Origin: Desulfurivibrio alkaliphilus AHT 2 | Lineage (GTDB): Bacteria; Desulfobacterota; Desulfobulbia; Desulfobulbales; Desulfurivibrionaceae | Direction: 5' to 3' | Length of the DNA: 64,000 nt | NCBI RefSeq assembly: GCF_000092205.1 | Contig: NC_014216.1 | Span: 1,555,742-1,619,741 of the forward strand | Shown here: positions 1 through 9,102 of the stretch, piece by piece | How positions within the stretch are numbered: the stretch's first letter is position 1 | Layout of the letters: each line of letters opens with the position of its first letter | The notes under the pieces: model-generated | Seen by the model: only the letters and a program-made list of their open reading frames with translations | Database searches by the model: none | Told to the model about the DNA's origin: nothing | Program-made: the position numbers and the translations under genes

Positions 1-2187
1 CTGCAGTTGCCGCACAGCGAAACCATGGCGCCGAACAATCGGGTAATCGTGCAATTTTTCCCCGCCTCCTCAGGCTTGAAGGTACGCCTGCGGGTTCGCC
101 CCCTGGGCCCCGATGGCCCCGAGCTTAACCCCGGCCACGGCCCGCCCCTGCTCTGGGCCGGCATCAGTGGCCGCCGCTACCGCCTGCGCCGCGAACTGGC
201 CGAAGAAACCGACCGGGCCCAAAAACTGGCGGCGTACTGCAAGCTGGACTGGAAGAGGCAACAGAGCAACGACCCGGCCGGCCCCGATCCCGCCACCTGG
301 ACCTTGACCTCCCCCCAAAGCTGCCTGGAGTTTTTAAACCGGCTGCAGGAAATTTCCCCCCCGGTGCCCCAGGAGTGGCCGGCCGGCCGGGGTTTTTCGC
401 TAAGCCCCACCATTGAGTTGCAGCGATTGCAACTTAAGATCAGCAAAAAAAACGACTGGTTCGCTTTAAACGGCGCTTTGCAGCTGGACGACGGTCTGGT
501 GCTGGAACTCTCCTCGCTGCTGCGCACCACCAAGCGAGGCAAGGGGCGGTTCATTCCCCTCGGGCATGGCCGCTTTCTCAGCTTAAGCAACGAACTTAAG
601 CGTAAAATAGATGAGATCGAGGCTTTTGCCGAGCTCCACCGGGGCGAGATCAGGCTGCACCCTTTGGCCGTGCGGCTGTTGCTCAACGCCGAAGAACCCC
701 AGGTGCCGGGCCAACGGCCGCAGGTATCCACCGATGGGCACTGGCAGGACTTCCTGACCCGGCTGGAGCAGAACCGCACCCGGCAGGACCCGCCACCGAC
801 CGGCCTGAAAACCCGACTGCGCCATTACCAACTGACCGGCTACCGCTGGCTGCGCCAGATGGCCGACCTGCAGCTAGGCGCCTGCCTGGCCGACGACATG
901 GGCCTGGGCAAGACCATTCAGGCCCTGGCCCTGTTGCTGGCCCGGTCCAATCAAGGGCCCGGCCTGGTGGTGGCCCCCACCTCCCTGTGCCTTAACTGGC
1001 AGGCCGAAGCCCACCGCTTTGCCCCGGGGCTGAGACTGATCCACTACAGCGGCCGCAACCGCAGCCAGTTACTGACGCAACTGGGGGCCGGCGATCTGGT
1101 GGTCTGCAGTTACGGCATGCTGCAGCGGGACGCCGGGGTTATCGGTGCCGTTCACTGGCACACCATTGTGCTGGACGAGGCCCAGGCCATCAAAAATTTT
1201 CTGGCCAAACGCTCCCGGGCGGCCATGCAGTTGCAGGGTGACTGCAAGCTGATCACCACCGGCACCCCGCTGGAAAACCATCTCACCGAACTGTGGACCC
1301 TGTTTCGTTTCATCAACCCCGGCTTGCTGGGCAGCCTGGAACAGTTCAGGAAAAAATTCATCATCCCCATCGAGCAGCACGGTGACCAGCAGGCCCGGCA
1401 ACGACTGAAAAAACTGCTCACCCCATTCATTCTGCGCCGGCTCAAGAACGAGGTATTGCAGGAACTGCCGCCGCGCACCGATATCACCCTGCAGGTCAGC
1501 ATGCACCGGGAGGAGGCCGCCTTGTATGAGGCCTTGCGCCGGCAGGCCAGGGCAACCTTGAAAAACGGCGCCAACCGTGACCGCCCCGGCGCCCCGCTGC
1601 AGGTGCTGGCGGAAATCATGAAGCTGCGGCGGGCCTGCTGCCACCCCCGGCTGGTGTTGCCGGACAGCACCATGCCCGGGGCCAAGCTGGAACTTTTGAC
1701 CAAGGTGGTGGCGGAACTGCTGGAAAACCGACACCGTATCCTGGTTTTCAGCCAGTTTGTCGACCACCTGGCCATCGTCCGGCAGTATCTGGATGAACAA
1801 CAGATCAGTTATCAGTATTTTGACGGGGCCACGCCGGCCCGCGTTCGCCAGCAGCGAGTCCGGGACTTTCAGGCCGGCCGGGGAAAACTGTTTTTGATCA
1901 GCTTGCGGGCCGGCGGCCTGGGGCTCAACCTTACCGCCGCCGATTACGTGATCCACCTTGACCCATGGTGGAATCCGGCGGTTGAAGAGCAGGCTTCCGA
2001 TCGGGCCCACCGCATCGGCCAGGACAAACCGGTTACCATCTACCGCCTGATTACCACCGGCACCATCGAAGAAAAGATCCTGGCGATGCACCAGCAAAAA
2101 CGACATTTAGCCGCAGAGTTACTGGACGCCACCCGTTCCGGCCCACCTCGCAGTTACGATGAACTGTTGGCTCTGCTGGAAAAATAG
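1..2187 (+). CDS. SNF2-family DEAD/DEAH-box helicase, 5' end outside window
   Basis: The frame is open from the first base, so the N-terminus lies outside the window. The visible 728 codons hold a complete SNF2 ATPase core: Walker A in LADDMGLGKTIQALALLL (about residues 295-312), the DEAQ Walker B box in VLDEAQAIKN, then a helicase C-terminal domain with FSQFVDHLAIV, the SLRAGGLGLNLT motif and the arginine-finger segment ASDRAHRIGQ. Bacterial family members (HepA/SNF2-like) are often 900-1100 residues with an N-terminal SWIM or DUF region, so a few hundred residues are probably missing. Such proteins are ATP-driven DNA or nucleoprotein remodellers; the substrate here is unknown. It is followed after 76 bp by a sensor kinase on the same strand with no evident functional link. 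Confidence 0.93.
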   Translation: MQLPHSETMAPNNRVIVQFFPASSGLKVRLRVRPLGPDGPELNPGHGPPLLWAGISGRRYRLRRELAEETDRAQKLAAYCKLDWKRQQSNDPAGPDPATWTLTSPQSCLEFLNRLQEISPPVPQEWPAGRGFSLSPTIELQRLQLKISKKNDWFALNGALQLDDGLVLELSSLLRTTKRGKGRFIPLGHGRFLSLSNELKRKIDEIEAFAELHRGEIRLHPLAVRLLLNAEEPQVPGQRPQVSTDGHWQDFLTRLEQNRTRQDPPPTGLKTRLRHYQLTGYRWLRQMADLQLGACLADDMGLGKTIQALALLLARSNQGPGLVVAPTSLCLNWQAEAHRFAPGLRLIHYSGRNRSQLLTQLGAGDLVVCSYGMLQRDAGVIGAVHWHTIVLDEAQAIKNFLAKRSRAAMQLQGDCKLITTGTPLENHLTELWTLFRFINPGLLGSLEQFRKKFIIPIEQHGDQQARQRLKKLLTPFILRRLKNEVLQELPPRTDITLQVSMHREEAALYEALRRQARATLKNGANRDRPGAPLQVLAEIMKLRRACCHPRLVLPDSTMPGAKLELLTKVVAELLENRHRILVFSQFVDHLAIVRQYLDEQQISYQYFDGATPARVRQQRVRDFQAGRGKLFLISLRAGGLGLNLTAADYVIHLDPWWNPAVEEQASDRAHRIGQDKPVTIYRLITTGTIEEKILAMHQQKRHLAAELLDATRSGPPRSYDELLALLEK

Positions 2188-2263
2188 GTAAAATTACTGA
2201 TAGCACTTCAAGCGCCGGACAACCACCGGTTGGAGCGCGCCACCAGGCAAAATAAGGAAAAAC

Positions 2264-3916
2264 ATGATTGGAAAGCTGCAATTAAGCCTTAGCTGTAAGT
2301 TGATCGTCGGCTGCGTTTTGACCCTGCTGATCACCATGAGCATCACCTTCTACCTGATCAGCCTCCGCCAGGAGCGGTTGATCGTGCAACAGGCGGAGAA
2401 CGAGGCCCGGACCATCTTTCGCCAAATCATCGTCACCCGTAAATGGGTGGCCGACCATGGCGGGATTTTTGTCCGCCAGACATCTCAGCAACCCTGGATC
2501 AGGCCCTCCCCGTTTATGGTCAATGCCGACATCACCGACCAGCTTGGCCGGCGCTATCTGCTGCAAACCCCGGCCATGGTGACCAAGGCCCTGGCCGATT
2601 ACGCCAAGGAGGAAGAAACCTACTGGTTTCGTATCACCAGCCTCAATCCGGTAAACCCCGCCAACCGCCCCGATGAAACCGAACGGGCCGCACTTGAGGC
2701 CTTCAGCCGTGAAGAAATCGACGAATTGATGGTCATGGAGACCATCAGCAGCGATGTCTACCTGCGCTACATCTCCCCACTCTACATTGACAGGGTCTGC
2801 CTGGATTGCCACGGCAACTACCGGCTCAATGAGGTCCGCGGCGCCATCAGCGTCGCCGTGCCGCTCAGCGAGACCTTCGCCGAGGCGGCCCGGAACCGGC
2901 GCCTGCTGTTTGCCTCCATGGGCCTGGTGGTGATGGTCCTGAGCGGTTCGCTGCTACTGATGATCCGCCACCTGGTGCTCACCCCCATGCAGACCCTGGC
3001 CACCGCCATGACCCGTTATTCCCGCAGCGGACACGCCGATGATGCGGTGGTGCTGCAAACCGGTGATGAGCTTGAAGCCCTTTCCCACTCCTTTGCCAGC
3101 ATGGCCGGCAAACTCAGCGACTATCACCACAATCTGGAAGACAAAATCCAGATCGCTACCCGTGATCTGGAACAGAGCAACCGGCAACTGCTGGAGGCCA
3201 ACCGGCTGCTGGCCGCCACCAATCTCCGGAAATCGGACTTTATCGCCCGAGCCTCCCACGAGTTACGCACCCCGCTGACTTCAGTCAAAGGCGGCATGGA
3301 ATACCTGACGGCCAAGCTCGCCAGCCTGGACCGGGATACCGGCCAGGCCTGCAACCGCGACGAACTGCTGGACTTTCTCAAGCTGATCCGCAACAACACC
3401 GACCGGCTGATTCGCATGGTCAACACCATGCTGGACATTGAGCATATCGAAATGGGCACGGTCTCCTCCCTTAATATCCGGGATTTCGACCTGGCCCTGA
3501 TCATCTGGGAAAGCCGGGAGGAACTGGCCCTAACCGCCGCCGGCAAAGACATTGAGCTTACCATCCAAGGACCGCAGACCATGATGGTGCGGGCCGATGA
3601 GGACCGCATCCGGCAGGTGCTGACCAACCTGCTGGCCAATGCCGTCAAGTTCTCCCCAACCAACTCAGCCGTGCAACTCTGTTTCCGCCAGGATCAGGAA
3701 GTAACGCTGGTGGAGGTACTGGATCGGGGGGCGGGGATCGAGCCCGGACAGGAAGAGAAGATCTTTGAGAAATTTTATCGCTTGGGCGACAAGGAAGGCA
3801 GCGGCCTGGGGCTGGCCATCTGCCGCAGCATCATCGAGGCCCATGGCGGTCACATCGGCGCTGAAAACCGCCCCGGAGGCGGGGCCCGGTTTTATTTTCA
3901 GCTGCCATCCCGGTAA
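2264..3916 (+). CDS. Membrane sensor histidine kinase with Tll0287-like (DUF3365) haem-c domain
   Basis: 550 residues. One membrane helix at about 11-33, a periplasmic domain at about 45-205 and a second helix at about 213-235. These are followed by a HAMP-like linker, a coiled coil, a HisKA domain with phospho-accepting His332 in SHELRTPL, and a HATPase domain with DRGAGIEPG and SGLGLAI boxes. The periplasmic domain resembles DUF3365/Tll0287 and carries a CLDCH motif (C179, C182, H183), the signature for covalent c-type haem. A redox or gas-sensing role is therefore plausible but inferred. The OmpR-type regulator 219 bp downstream on the same strand is the obvious partner. The ATG start places the first helix right at the N-terminus, as expected. 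Confidence 0.92.
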   Translation: MIGKLQLSLSCKLIVGCVLTLLITMSITFYLISLRQERLIVQQAENEARTIFRQIIVTRKWVADHGGIFVRQTSQQPWIRPSPFMVNADITDQLGRRYLLQTPAMVTKALADYAKEEETYWFRITSLNPVNPANRPDETERAALEAFSREEIDELMVMETISSDVYLRYISPLYIDRVCLDCHGNYRLNEVRGAISVAVPLSETFAEAARNRRLLFASMGLVVMVLSGSLLLMIRHLVLTPMQTLATAMTRYSRSGHADDAVVLQTGDELEALSHSFASMAGKLSDYHHNLEDKIQIATRDLEQSNRQLLEANRLLAATNLRKSDFIARASHELRTPLTSVKGGMEYLTAKLASLDRDTGQACNRDELLDFLKLIRNNTDRLIRMVNTMLDIEHIEMGTVSSLNIRDFDLALIIWESREELALTAAGKDIELTIQGPQTMMVRADEDRIRQVLTNLLANAVKFSPTNSAVQLCFRQDQEVTLVEVLDRGAGIEPGQEEKIFEKFYRLGDKEGSGLGLAICRSIIEAHGGHIGAENRPGGGARFYFQLPSR

Positions 3917-4031
3917 TCGCCGTGGGCCGGCAGGAGGAGGCAACCTTACATTATTTTAGCAATTTTAAGAAAAATGTGTTTAATTAAGATTGTTTGTCGA
4001 CTTTGAGCAAGTCGTAGAGACGCCAAAAGTA

Positions 4032-4061
4032 GTAACCGGCAAGCTGAAAATTGCCGGTTAC
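4032..4061. promoter_or_regulatory. Perfect 11-bp inverted repeat between kinase and regulator
   Basis: The arms GTAACCGGCAA and TTGCCGGTTAC are separated by 8 bases and lie in the 219-bp gap between the haem sensor kinase and its presumed regulator. No T-run follows, so it is not a classic intrinsic terminator. It may be an operator or a processing hairpin that sets the kinase:regulator ratio. This is inference from position and symmetry only. Confidence 0.45.
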
Positions 4062-4135
4062 CGGGCGCCGGTCGCCCCTTACGGCAACGCCCGACCGCAC
4101 CTCACCTACACCGCCGCTAACGAGAACCGCAAAAC

Positions 4136-4837
4136 ATGGAAGAAAGCGCCGCAACCTCAACCCTGCTGGCCATCGACGACGACCAGGACATTCTCAAGGT
4201 ACTCAAGGCCAACCTGGAACTGCATGGCTTCAAGCTGGTTACCGCCACTTCCCTGACCGAGGCCCGCCAGGTCCTGGAGTCACTCCAGCCGGACCTGATT
4301 ATTCTTGACTTGATGCTGCCCGACGGCGACGGCCTGGAGTTCTGCTGCTCTCTGAAGTCGATTCATCCCCAGTTGCCGATTATCATGCTCACTGCCCGGG
4401 ACAAGGTCTCCGACAAGGTGGTGGGGCTGGAACTGGGGGCCGATGATTATGTGGTCAAGCCTTTTGAGACCAGCGAGTTGCTGGCCAGGATCAAGGCACG
4501 GCTCAGGTCAAGCCCGGGAGGGGCCCCCAATCCGGTGATCCGGGCCGGCGAGTTGGAAGTGGACCTGCGTAACCAGACGGTTAGCGTCAACGGCCAGGAG
4601 ATTTATCTGACCGCCAAGGAGTTCCAGCTGCTGGCCTGCCTGGTGGAAAACCGCAACAACCTGGTAACCCGGGATGAGATTCGCAAAAGGCTGTGGCGCG
4701 ACTCCAAAATCTATTCCTGGAGCCGGGTGATTGATGTGCACATTCAGCACTTGCGCCAAAAAATCGAAAAGACCCCCTCCCGCCCCCGCTTTATCATCAC
4801 GGTACCGGGCCGGGGCTACCGTTTTGCCGAAGAGTAG
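4136..4837 (+). CDS. OmpR/PhoB-family response regulator
   Basis: 233 residues. The receiver domain (about 9-125) has an acidic pocket in DDD, phospho-acceptor Asp58 in ILDLMLPDGDG and the conserved Lys108 in DYVVKPF. A winged-helix DNA-binding domain (about 135-230) follows, with the typical ending VPGRGYRF. Length and architecture are standard for the family. It lies downstream of the haem-c kinase, on the same strand and across a 219-bp gap with an inverted repeat, so it is the likely cognate regulator. Its stop codon lies inside a small hairpin shared with the convergent lptC stop. Confidence 0.95.
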   Translation: MEESAATSTLLAIDDDQDILKVLKANLELHGFKLVTATSLTEARQVLESLQPDLIILDLMLPDGDGLEFCCSLKSIHPQLPIIMLTARDKVSDKVVGLELGADDYVVKPFETSELLARIKARLRSSPGGAPNPVIRAGELEVDLRNQTVSVNGQEIYLTAKEFQLLACLVENRNNLVTRDEIRKRLWRDSKIYSWSRVIDVHIQHLRQKIEKTPSRPRFIITVPGRGYRFAEE

Positions 4838-4853
4838 CAGCGGAAGCTGCTAC
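4834..4853. terminator. Small hairpin spanning two convergent stop codons
   Basis: GTAGCAGC, a GGAA loop and GCTGCTAC form a perfect 8-bp stem. The regulator TAG (4835-4837) lies in the left arm and the lptC TAG (read on the minus strand, 4850-4852) in the right arm. There is no U-tract on either side, so termination is possible but not shown; it may simply protect both 3' ends. Confidence 0.35.
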
Positions 4854-5425
4854 GGTACGGTTAGAAACTCCACCTCACCGCTAAGCTCATAACGGCCGTC
4901 GACCAGGAAGTAATCCAGGCTCTGCCCCCGGGCCGACACTTCGTCTCCGCTGATCTCGACCCCTACCCGGCTACTCACCCGCCCCTCCCGTTCATAATAA
5001 TTCAGGGCCTGGGTGCGAAGAGAAAAACCGTCGGCATCAAGCAGTCTTACATTATCTTCCAGCTCCAGTACCGCCAACGCCTGATCATAACGGCCGTGAT
5101 CGGCGTCAATCCAGACCTGCTCCGCTTCGTCCCGAAAAAAGACGGCCTCCACCCCGGTCAGGAAAAACCCCTCTCCCCCGGCACCGGAGCGCAAATCACG
5201 GCTGTTAGCCCGCCACTCCAGGGTGCCATCGATTTCCTGGGCAAAGCGGACCTGCTCCATGGTGAAGTGCTGTTCCTCCGTCGGCCGGCGCTCTCGCACC
5301 TCATCATCACCAACCGGCACCGGCGGCGGGGCTAAAAAATCGCTCAACCGCGCCCCGTAAAGCGGCCAGCCCAAGGCCAGCAACAGGGGCAGCAGCCAAA
5401 GCAGGTTGCGCATTCCGTGCATCAT
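4850..5425 (-). CDS. lptC: LPS export ABC transporter periplasmic protein LptC
   Basis: 191 residues from the chosen ATG. A single N-terminal hydrophobic helix (NLLWLLPLLLALGWPLYGA) anchors it in the inner membrane. It is followed by a periplasmic domain with the repeated short beta pattern typical of LptC/OstA folds, including a segment on DADHGRYDQALAVLELEDNV and an FSLRTQAL motif. LptC passes lipopolysaccharide from LptBFG to LptA. The open frame runs back to a TTG at 5503, but the ATG cluster at 5425/5422/5413 just before the helix is the more plausible start. It lies downstream of kdsC, the usual order in deltaproteobacteria. Unusually, no lptA follows; the next gene is a convergent response regulator. 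Confidence 0.82.
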   Translation of the reverse strand: MMHGMRNLLWLLPLLLALGWPLYGARLSDFLAPPPVPVGDDEVRERRPTEEQHFTMEQVRFAQEIDGTLEWRANSRDLRSGAGGEGFFLTGVEAVFFRDEAEQVWIDADHGRYDQALAVLELEDNVRLLDADGFSLRTQALNYYEREGRVSSRVGVEISGDEVSARGQSLDYFLVDGRYELSGEVEFLTVP

Positions 5426-5542
5426 CTGATCAGTTTTAACCGGCTCAATTAAGGTGTAATCGCAAAAACACACCAAGCGGGTTGGTCGGTAAGGCGAGAG
5501 CAATTAGTTACAAAGCGTGCCCAGTCGGCGGCCGTTGCCAAC

Positions 5543-6211
5543 CTAGCGGGCATAATCGGCCAGCAGTTTATCCCGCATGCCCCGGGCTTCGATGATCAGC
5601 TCGCAGACCTCACGCACCGCCCCGCGGCCACCGGCGGCGCGGGTGACGTAATGGGCCGCCGCCCGCACTTCGGCCACCGCGTCGGCCACCGCCACGGCCA
5701 GGCCGGCCCGCAGCAACAGAGGGAGATCGAGCCAGTCGTCGCCCACGTAGGCCACCTGCTCCGGCGCCAGCTTTTCCGCCGCCAGCACCTGCTGCCAGAC
5801 CTCAAGCTTTGCTCCCCGGCCCTGGTAAACGTGACGCAGCTGCAAATCCTCGGCCCGGCGCCGCACGGTCTCGGAGGTTCGGGCGGTAATCAGCCCGGTT
5901 TCCACCCCGGCCTCCCGCAACAGCCTGATGCCCAGCCCATCGCGGGTGGAAAAGGACTTCATCTCGTAACCTTCCGGCCCGTAGACAATGGTGGAATCGG
6001 TCAAAACGCCGTCAACATCAAGCAGCAGCAGTTTAATTCCGGCCGCCTGCGGCAGGCAGTTTTTCCAGGCATAACTCCGCTCCGGCCCGCCGGCGCGTTC
6101 CAGGGAACGCTGGCGCAAGCCCTGGGTAATCTCGCAATCGGAGGGGTAGTGTAAGCGGTTACGGGGTGCTACATTACCGCTTTGGGGGGTGGTGTGATCC
6201 GGGCCTGCCAT
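5543..6211 (-). CDS. kdsC: 3-deoxy-D-manno-octulosonate 8-phosphate phosphatase KdsC
   Basis: 222 residues of the HAD superfamily. The nucleophile motif is LLLLDVDGVLTDS (the DxDGVLTD hallmark of KdsC), followed by the Ser/Thr motif GLITARTSE, a conserved Lys region and the acidic motif YVGDDWLDLPLL. It removes phosphate from KDO-8-P, the step after KdsA in KDO synthesis. About 58 residues precede the nucleophile Asp loop, longer than the usual 10-25. No internal ATG exists there, and the chosen ATG has a GGAG sequence six bases upstream and sits 21 bp from the kdsA stop, so the extension may be real. It lies between kdsA and lptC on the minus strand. Confidence 0.93.
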   Translation of the reverse strand: MAGPDHTTPQSGNVAPRNRLHYPSDCEITQGLRQRSLERAGGPERSYAWKNCLPQAAGIKLLLLDVDGVLTDSTIVYGPEGYEMKSFSTRDGLGIRLLREAGVETGLITARTSETVRRRAEDLQLRHVYQGRGAKLEVWQQVLAAEKLAPEQVAYVGDDWLDLPLLLRAGLAVAVADAVAEVRAAAHYVTRAAGGRGAVREVCELIIEARGMRDKLLADYAR

Positions 6212-6232
6212 GACTGTCTCCGGGGCCGGCCG

Positions 6233-7087
6233 CTAGACAGCGGCGCTCAGTTGATGAATGGCCAAGACCTGGCGCAGGAGTTCTTCCACCTGGTCCAGGG
6301 GCCAGGAGTTGGGGCCGTCACAAAGGGCCTGCCGGGGGTCGGGATGGACCTCCATGAACAGGCCGTCAATGCCCACCGCCGCCGCCGCCCGGGCCAGAGT
6401 CGGCACAAAACGGCGCTGGCCACCGGATCTATCGCCGGCGCCGCCGGGCAACTGCACGCTGTGGGTGGCATCGAAGATCACCGGGCTGCCCAATTGGCGC
6501 AACAGCGGCAGGGAACGCATGTCGACCACCAGGTTGTTGTAGCCGAAACTGCTGCCCCGCTCGGTGAGCAGCACCCCCCCGGTACCGGCGGAGCGAACCT
6601 TGGCCGTGGCCGGGGCCATATCCCAGGGGGCAGCGAACTGGCCTTTTTTAACATTAACCGGCTTGCCGGTTTGTGCCGCTGCCACCAGCAGATCGGTCTG
6701 GCGGCAGAGGAAGGCGGGAATCTGCAGTACGTCGAGTACCGCGGCGGCGGCCGCCGCCTGCCCGCTTTCATGGACATCGGAGATCAGGGGCAGATCAAAT
6801 TCACGGCCGATGGCCGCCAGCATGGCCAGCCCTTCCGCCGGCCCCGGCCCCCGGTATGATTCCAGTGAGGTCCGGTTGGCCTTATCAAAGGAGGCCTTGA
6901 AGATCAGGTTAACCCCCAGGCGGGCAGAGACTTCCTTGAGATGGCCGGCAATTTGGCGCATGATCGACTCGGACTCGATCACGCAGGGGCCGGCCAGCAG
7001 GGTCAGGGGTTGCCCCGGCCCGATCCGGAAACGCCCGGCTATCTCAACCGGCTGTATTACCGAAGCCATGTTGCCCGGCTCAGCCAT
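6233..7087 (-). CDS. kdsA: 2-dehydro-3-deoxyphosphooctonate aldolase (KDO-8-P synthase)
   Basis: 284 residues. Typical KdsA landmarks are GPCVIES near residue 32, [17 protein letters not shown], the [12 protein letters not shown] segment and [13 protein letters not shown]. It condenses phosphoenolpyruvate with arabinose-5-phosphate to KDO-8-phosphate for LPS inner core. It overlaps the end of pyrG by 8 bp. Two starts are possible (7087 and ATG at 7069). They lie in the two copies of an 18-bp tandem duplication, so the longer N-terminus may be a recent product. The [10 protein letters not shown] motif is present; cofactor dependence was not judged. Confidence 0.96.
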   Translation of the reverse strand: MAEPGNMASVIQPVEIAGRFRIGPGQPLTLLAGPCVIESESIMRQIAGHLKEVSARLGVNLIFKASFDKANRTSLESYRGPGPAEGLAMLAAIGREFDLPLISDVHESGQAAAAAAVLDVLQIPAFLCRQTDLLVAAAQTGKPVNVKKGQFAAPWDMAPATAKVRSAGTGGVLLTERGSSFGYNNLVVDMRSLPLLRQLGSPVIFDATHSVQLPGGAGDRSGGQRRFVPTLARAAAAVGIDGLFMEVHPDPRQALCDGPNSWPLDQVEELLRQVLAIHQLSAAV

Positions 7088-8759
7088 GTTGCCCGGCGTC
7101 CTGCTGGTGAGTCAGGGCCGCCCGGATAAAGGCGGTAAAGAGCGGATGCGGCTGCATGGGGCGAGACTTGAATTCCGGGTGAAACTGGCAGCCCAAGAAC
7201 CATGGATGATCGGCCAGTTCAACAATTTCCACCAGCTTATCATCCGGTGAGGTGCCGCCGATCACCAGCCCTTTGTCCGCCAGCGGTTGGCGGTATTCGT
7301 TATTGAACTCGTAGCGGTGCCGGTGACGCTCGTTGATCAACTCTTCACCGTAGGCATCCATGGCGTTGGTCCCGGGCTGCAGCCGGCAGGGATAACTCCC
7401 CAGCCGCAGGGTGCCGCCCAGATCGGTGGCCTCATCGCGCACCTGCACCTGGCTGGTCCGATAGTCGTACCATTCTTTGATGAAGTAAATCACCGGGTGG
7501 GGGGTTTTGGGGTTGAACTCGGTGCTGTCGGCATCTTGCAGGCCGGCCACATGGCGGGCAAACTCGACGGTGGCCAGCTGCATCCCCAGGCAGATCCCGA
7601 AAAACGGCACCTTCTGTTCCCGGGCATAACGGATGGCTAAAATCTTGCCGGCCACCCCGCGACCGCCGAAGCCGCCGGGCACCAGGATGCCATGACAACC
7701 GGCCAGCAGGGTGGCCGCCCCTTCCAGGCCGTGGGCTTCAATATCTTCGGCACTGACATAACGCAGCACCACCCGGGCGTCATTGGCCACGCCTCCGTGC
7801 ACCAGGGCTTCATGCAGGCTTTTATAAGACTCCTTCAGCTCCACATATTTGCCGATGATGGCGATATTGACTTCCGAGGCAGGATTTTTGATCTTTTCCA
7901 CCAGTTCGCTCCATGGTTCCAGGCGCGGGGAGCCGGTCCAGACATTGAGCTGCTTGAGGATTTTGTCGTCCAGCCCTTCTTTGTGAAACCACAGGGGCAC
8001 TTCATAGATGTTGTCCACGTCGCGGGCGGTGATCACCGCGTCCCGCTCGACATTGCAAAACAGGCCGATTTTGGCCTTCAATTCATCACTGAGCGTCGTT
8101 TCGGTGCGACAAAGCAGGATATCGGGCTGGATCCCGATGGCCCGCAGTTCCTTAACGCTGTGCTGGGTGGGTTTGGTTTTCACCTCGCCGGCGGTTTTGA
8201 TGAAAGGCACCAGGGTGACATGCAGATAAAGGGTGTTTTCCCGCCCCAGATCGCTGCGCAACTGCCGGATGGCCTCCAGGAAGGGCAGCGATTCAATATC
8301 GCCGATGGTGCCGCCGATTTCGATGATGGCCACATCCACCTCGCCTTCCAGCTGGCGTACGGCGGCCTTGATTTCATCGGTCACATGGGGAATCACCTGC
8401 ACGGTGCCGCCCAGGTATTCACCCCGGCGCTCCTTGCTGATCACCGTATGGTAAATGCGCCCGGAGGTGTAGTTGTTGCGCTGGCTCAGGCTCACCGAGG
8501 TATAACGCTCGTAGTGCCCCAGATCCAGATCGGTTTCGGCCCCGTCATCGGTGACGTATACCTCGCCGTGCTGAAAGGGGTTCATGGTACCGGGATCGAC
8601 ATTGATGTACGGGTCCAGCTTCTGGAAGGTAATACTCAGGCCCCGGCTTTCCAGCAAGGCGCCGATGGCGGCGGCGGCCAGGCCCTTACCCAGGGAGGAA
8701 AGCACTCCGCCGGTGATAAAGATAAACTTGGTTCGCGTTGTCCGTTGGGCAGGTTTCAT
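7080..8759 (-). CDS. pyrG: CTP synthase
   Basis: 559 residues from the chosen ATG. The synthetase domain starts with [19 protein letters not shown] (P-loop) and contains the conserved [11 protein letters not shown] and [23 protein letters not shown] regions. The class I glutaminase domain has the nucleophile Cys in [11 protein letters not shown] and the His-Glu pair in [11 protein letters not shown]. It converts UTP to CTP with glutamine. The frame stays open to 9053, but the preceding 98 codons are Arg/Pro-rich and overlap a palindromic repeat, so the ATG beside GGAG at 8759 is chosen. It heads the pyrG-kdsA-kdsC-lptC group; CTP feeds CMP-KDO synthesis. Confidence 0.96.
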   Translation of the reverse strand: MKPAQRTTRTKFIFITGGVLSSLGKGLAAAAIGALLESRGLSITFQKLDPYINVDPGTMNPFQHGEVYVTDDGAETDLDLGHYERYTSVSLSQRNNYTSGRIYHTVISKERRGEYLGGTVQVIPHVTDEIKAAVRQLEGEVDVAIIEIGGTIGDIESLPFLEAIRQLRSDLGRENTLYLHVTLVPFIKTAGEVKTKPTQHSVKELRAIGIQPDILLCRTETTLSDELKAKIGLFCNVERDAVITARDVDNIYEVPLWFHKEGLDDKILKQLNVWTGSPRLEPWSELVEKIKNPASEVNIAIIGKYVELKESYKSLHEALVHGGVANDARVVLRYVSAEDIEAHGLEGAATLLAGCHGILVPGGFGGRGVAGKILAIRYAREQKVPFFGICLGMQLATVEFARHVAGLQDADSTEFNPKTPHPVIYFIKEWYDYRTSQVQVRDEATDLGGTLRLGSYPCRLQPGTNAMDAYGEELINERHRHRYEFNNEYRQPLADKGLVIGGTSPDDKLVEIVELADHPWFLGCQFHPEFKSRPMQPHPLFTAFIRAALTHQQDAGQHG

Positions 8760-9102
8760 GGCTCCAGGTTCTGCAACAAATTGGTCGGAGGCGGGTCGGC
8801 GCTGCTGCTTGCGCCGATCATCATGCCATCGTACCATTAGCATAATCGCCTCTGGGTGATGGCAACAGGCTGACAGGGGCGGATCGGCAAGCGACGCGGG
8901 GTAAGTGAGTAACGGGACACCCCGTGATCGCTTACCCCGTGGACGCTTGCGGCCGCCTTTATCCGGCCGAATATAGCACCAACCGGGCTGGAGGAAAAGC
9001 AAAAAGCCGGGACTTTTTTGGCGATGGCGGATAAAGTATCGCCAATTCAGCATCCCACTGAAATCCTACCACCCATTCATTAGGCGCCAACTTTAAGGAA
9101 GC
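8760..9102. other. Divergent intergenic region between pyrG and rlpA
   Basis: 343 bp without a convincing gene. It holds the start regions of both divergent genes and one 64-bp family 3 palindrome (8887-8950). The frame open on the minus strand here is the untranslated-looking extension upstream of the chosen pyrG start. No clear promoter pair could be picked by eye. Confidence 0.6.
8887..8950. repeat. Family 3 palindromic repeat, intergenic copy
   Basis: An imperfect inverted repeat with outer arms GCAAGCG and CGCTTGC and inner arms GCGGGGTAAG and CTTACCCCG around a short loop. The inner core CCCCGTGATCGCTTACC recurs, with small changes, inside the DegT aminotransferase gene near 42.6 kb and upstream of the flavoprotein near 28.2 kb. 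Its role is unknown; here it could act as leader structure for pyrG. Confidence 0.65.

Noticed and set aside
1069-2106. 345-codon open frame antisense to the SNF2 helicase
   Set aside because: High GC leaves long open frames on the opposite strand. The helicase frame carries all known motifs, while this one shows no family signature.
7692-8840. 382-codon open frame antisense to pyrG
   Set aside because: It is the mirror of the conserved CTP synthase gene. Its His/Gly/Gln-rich sequence is typical of a complementary-frame artefact.
8760-9053. 98-codon N-terminal extension of CTP synthase
   Set aside because: The extension is Arg/Pro-rich, crosses a palindromic repeat and has no counterpart in the family; the internal ATG at 8759 gives a normal start.
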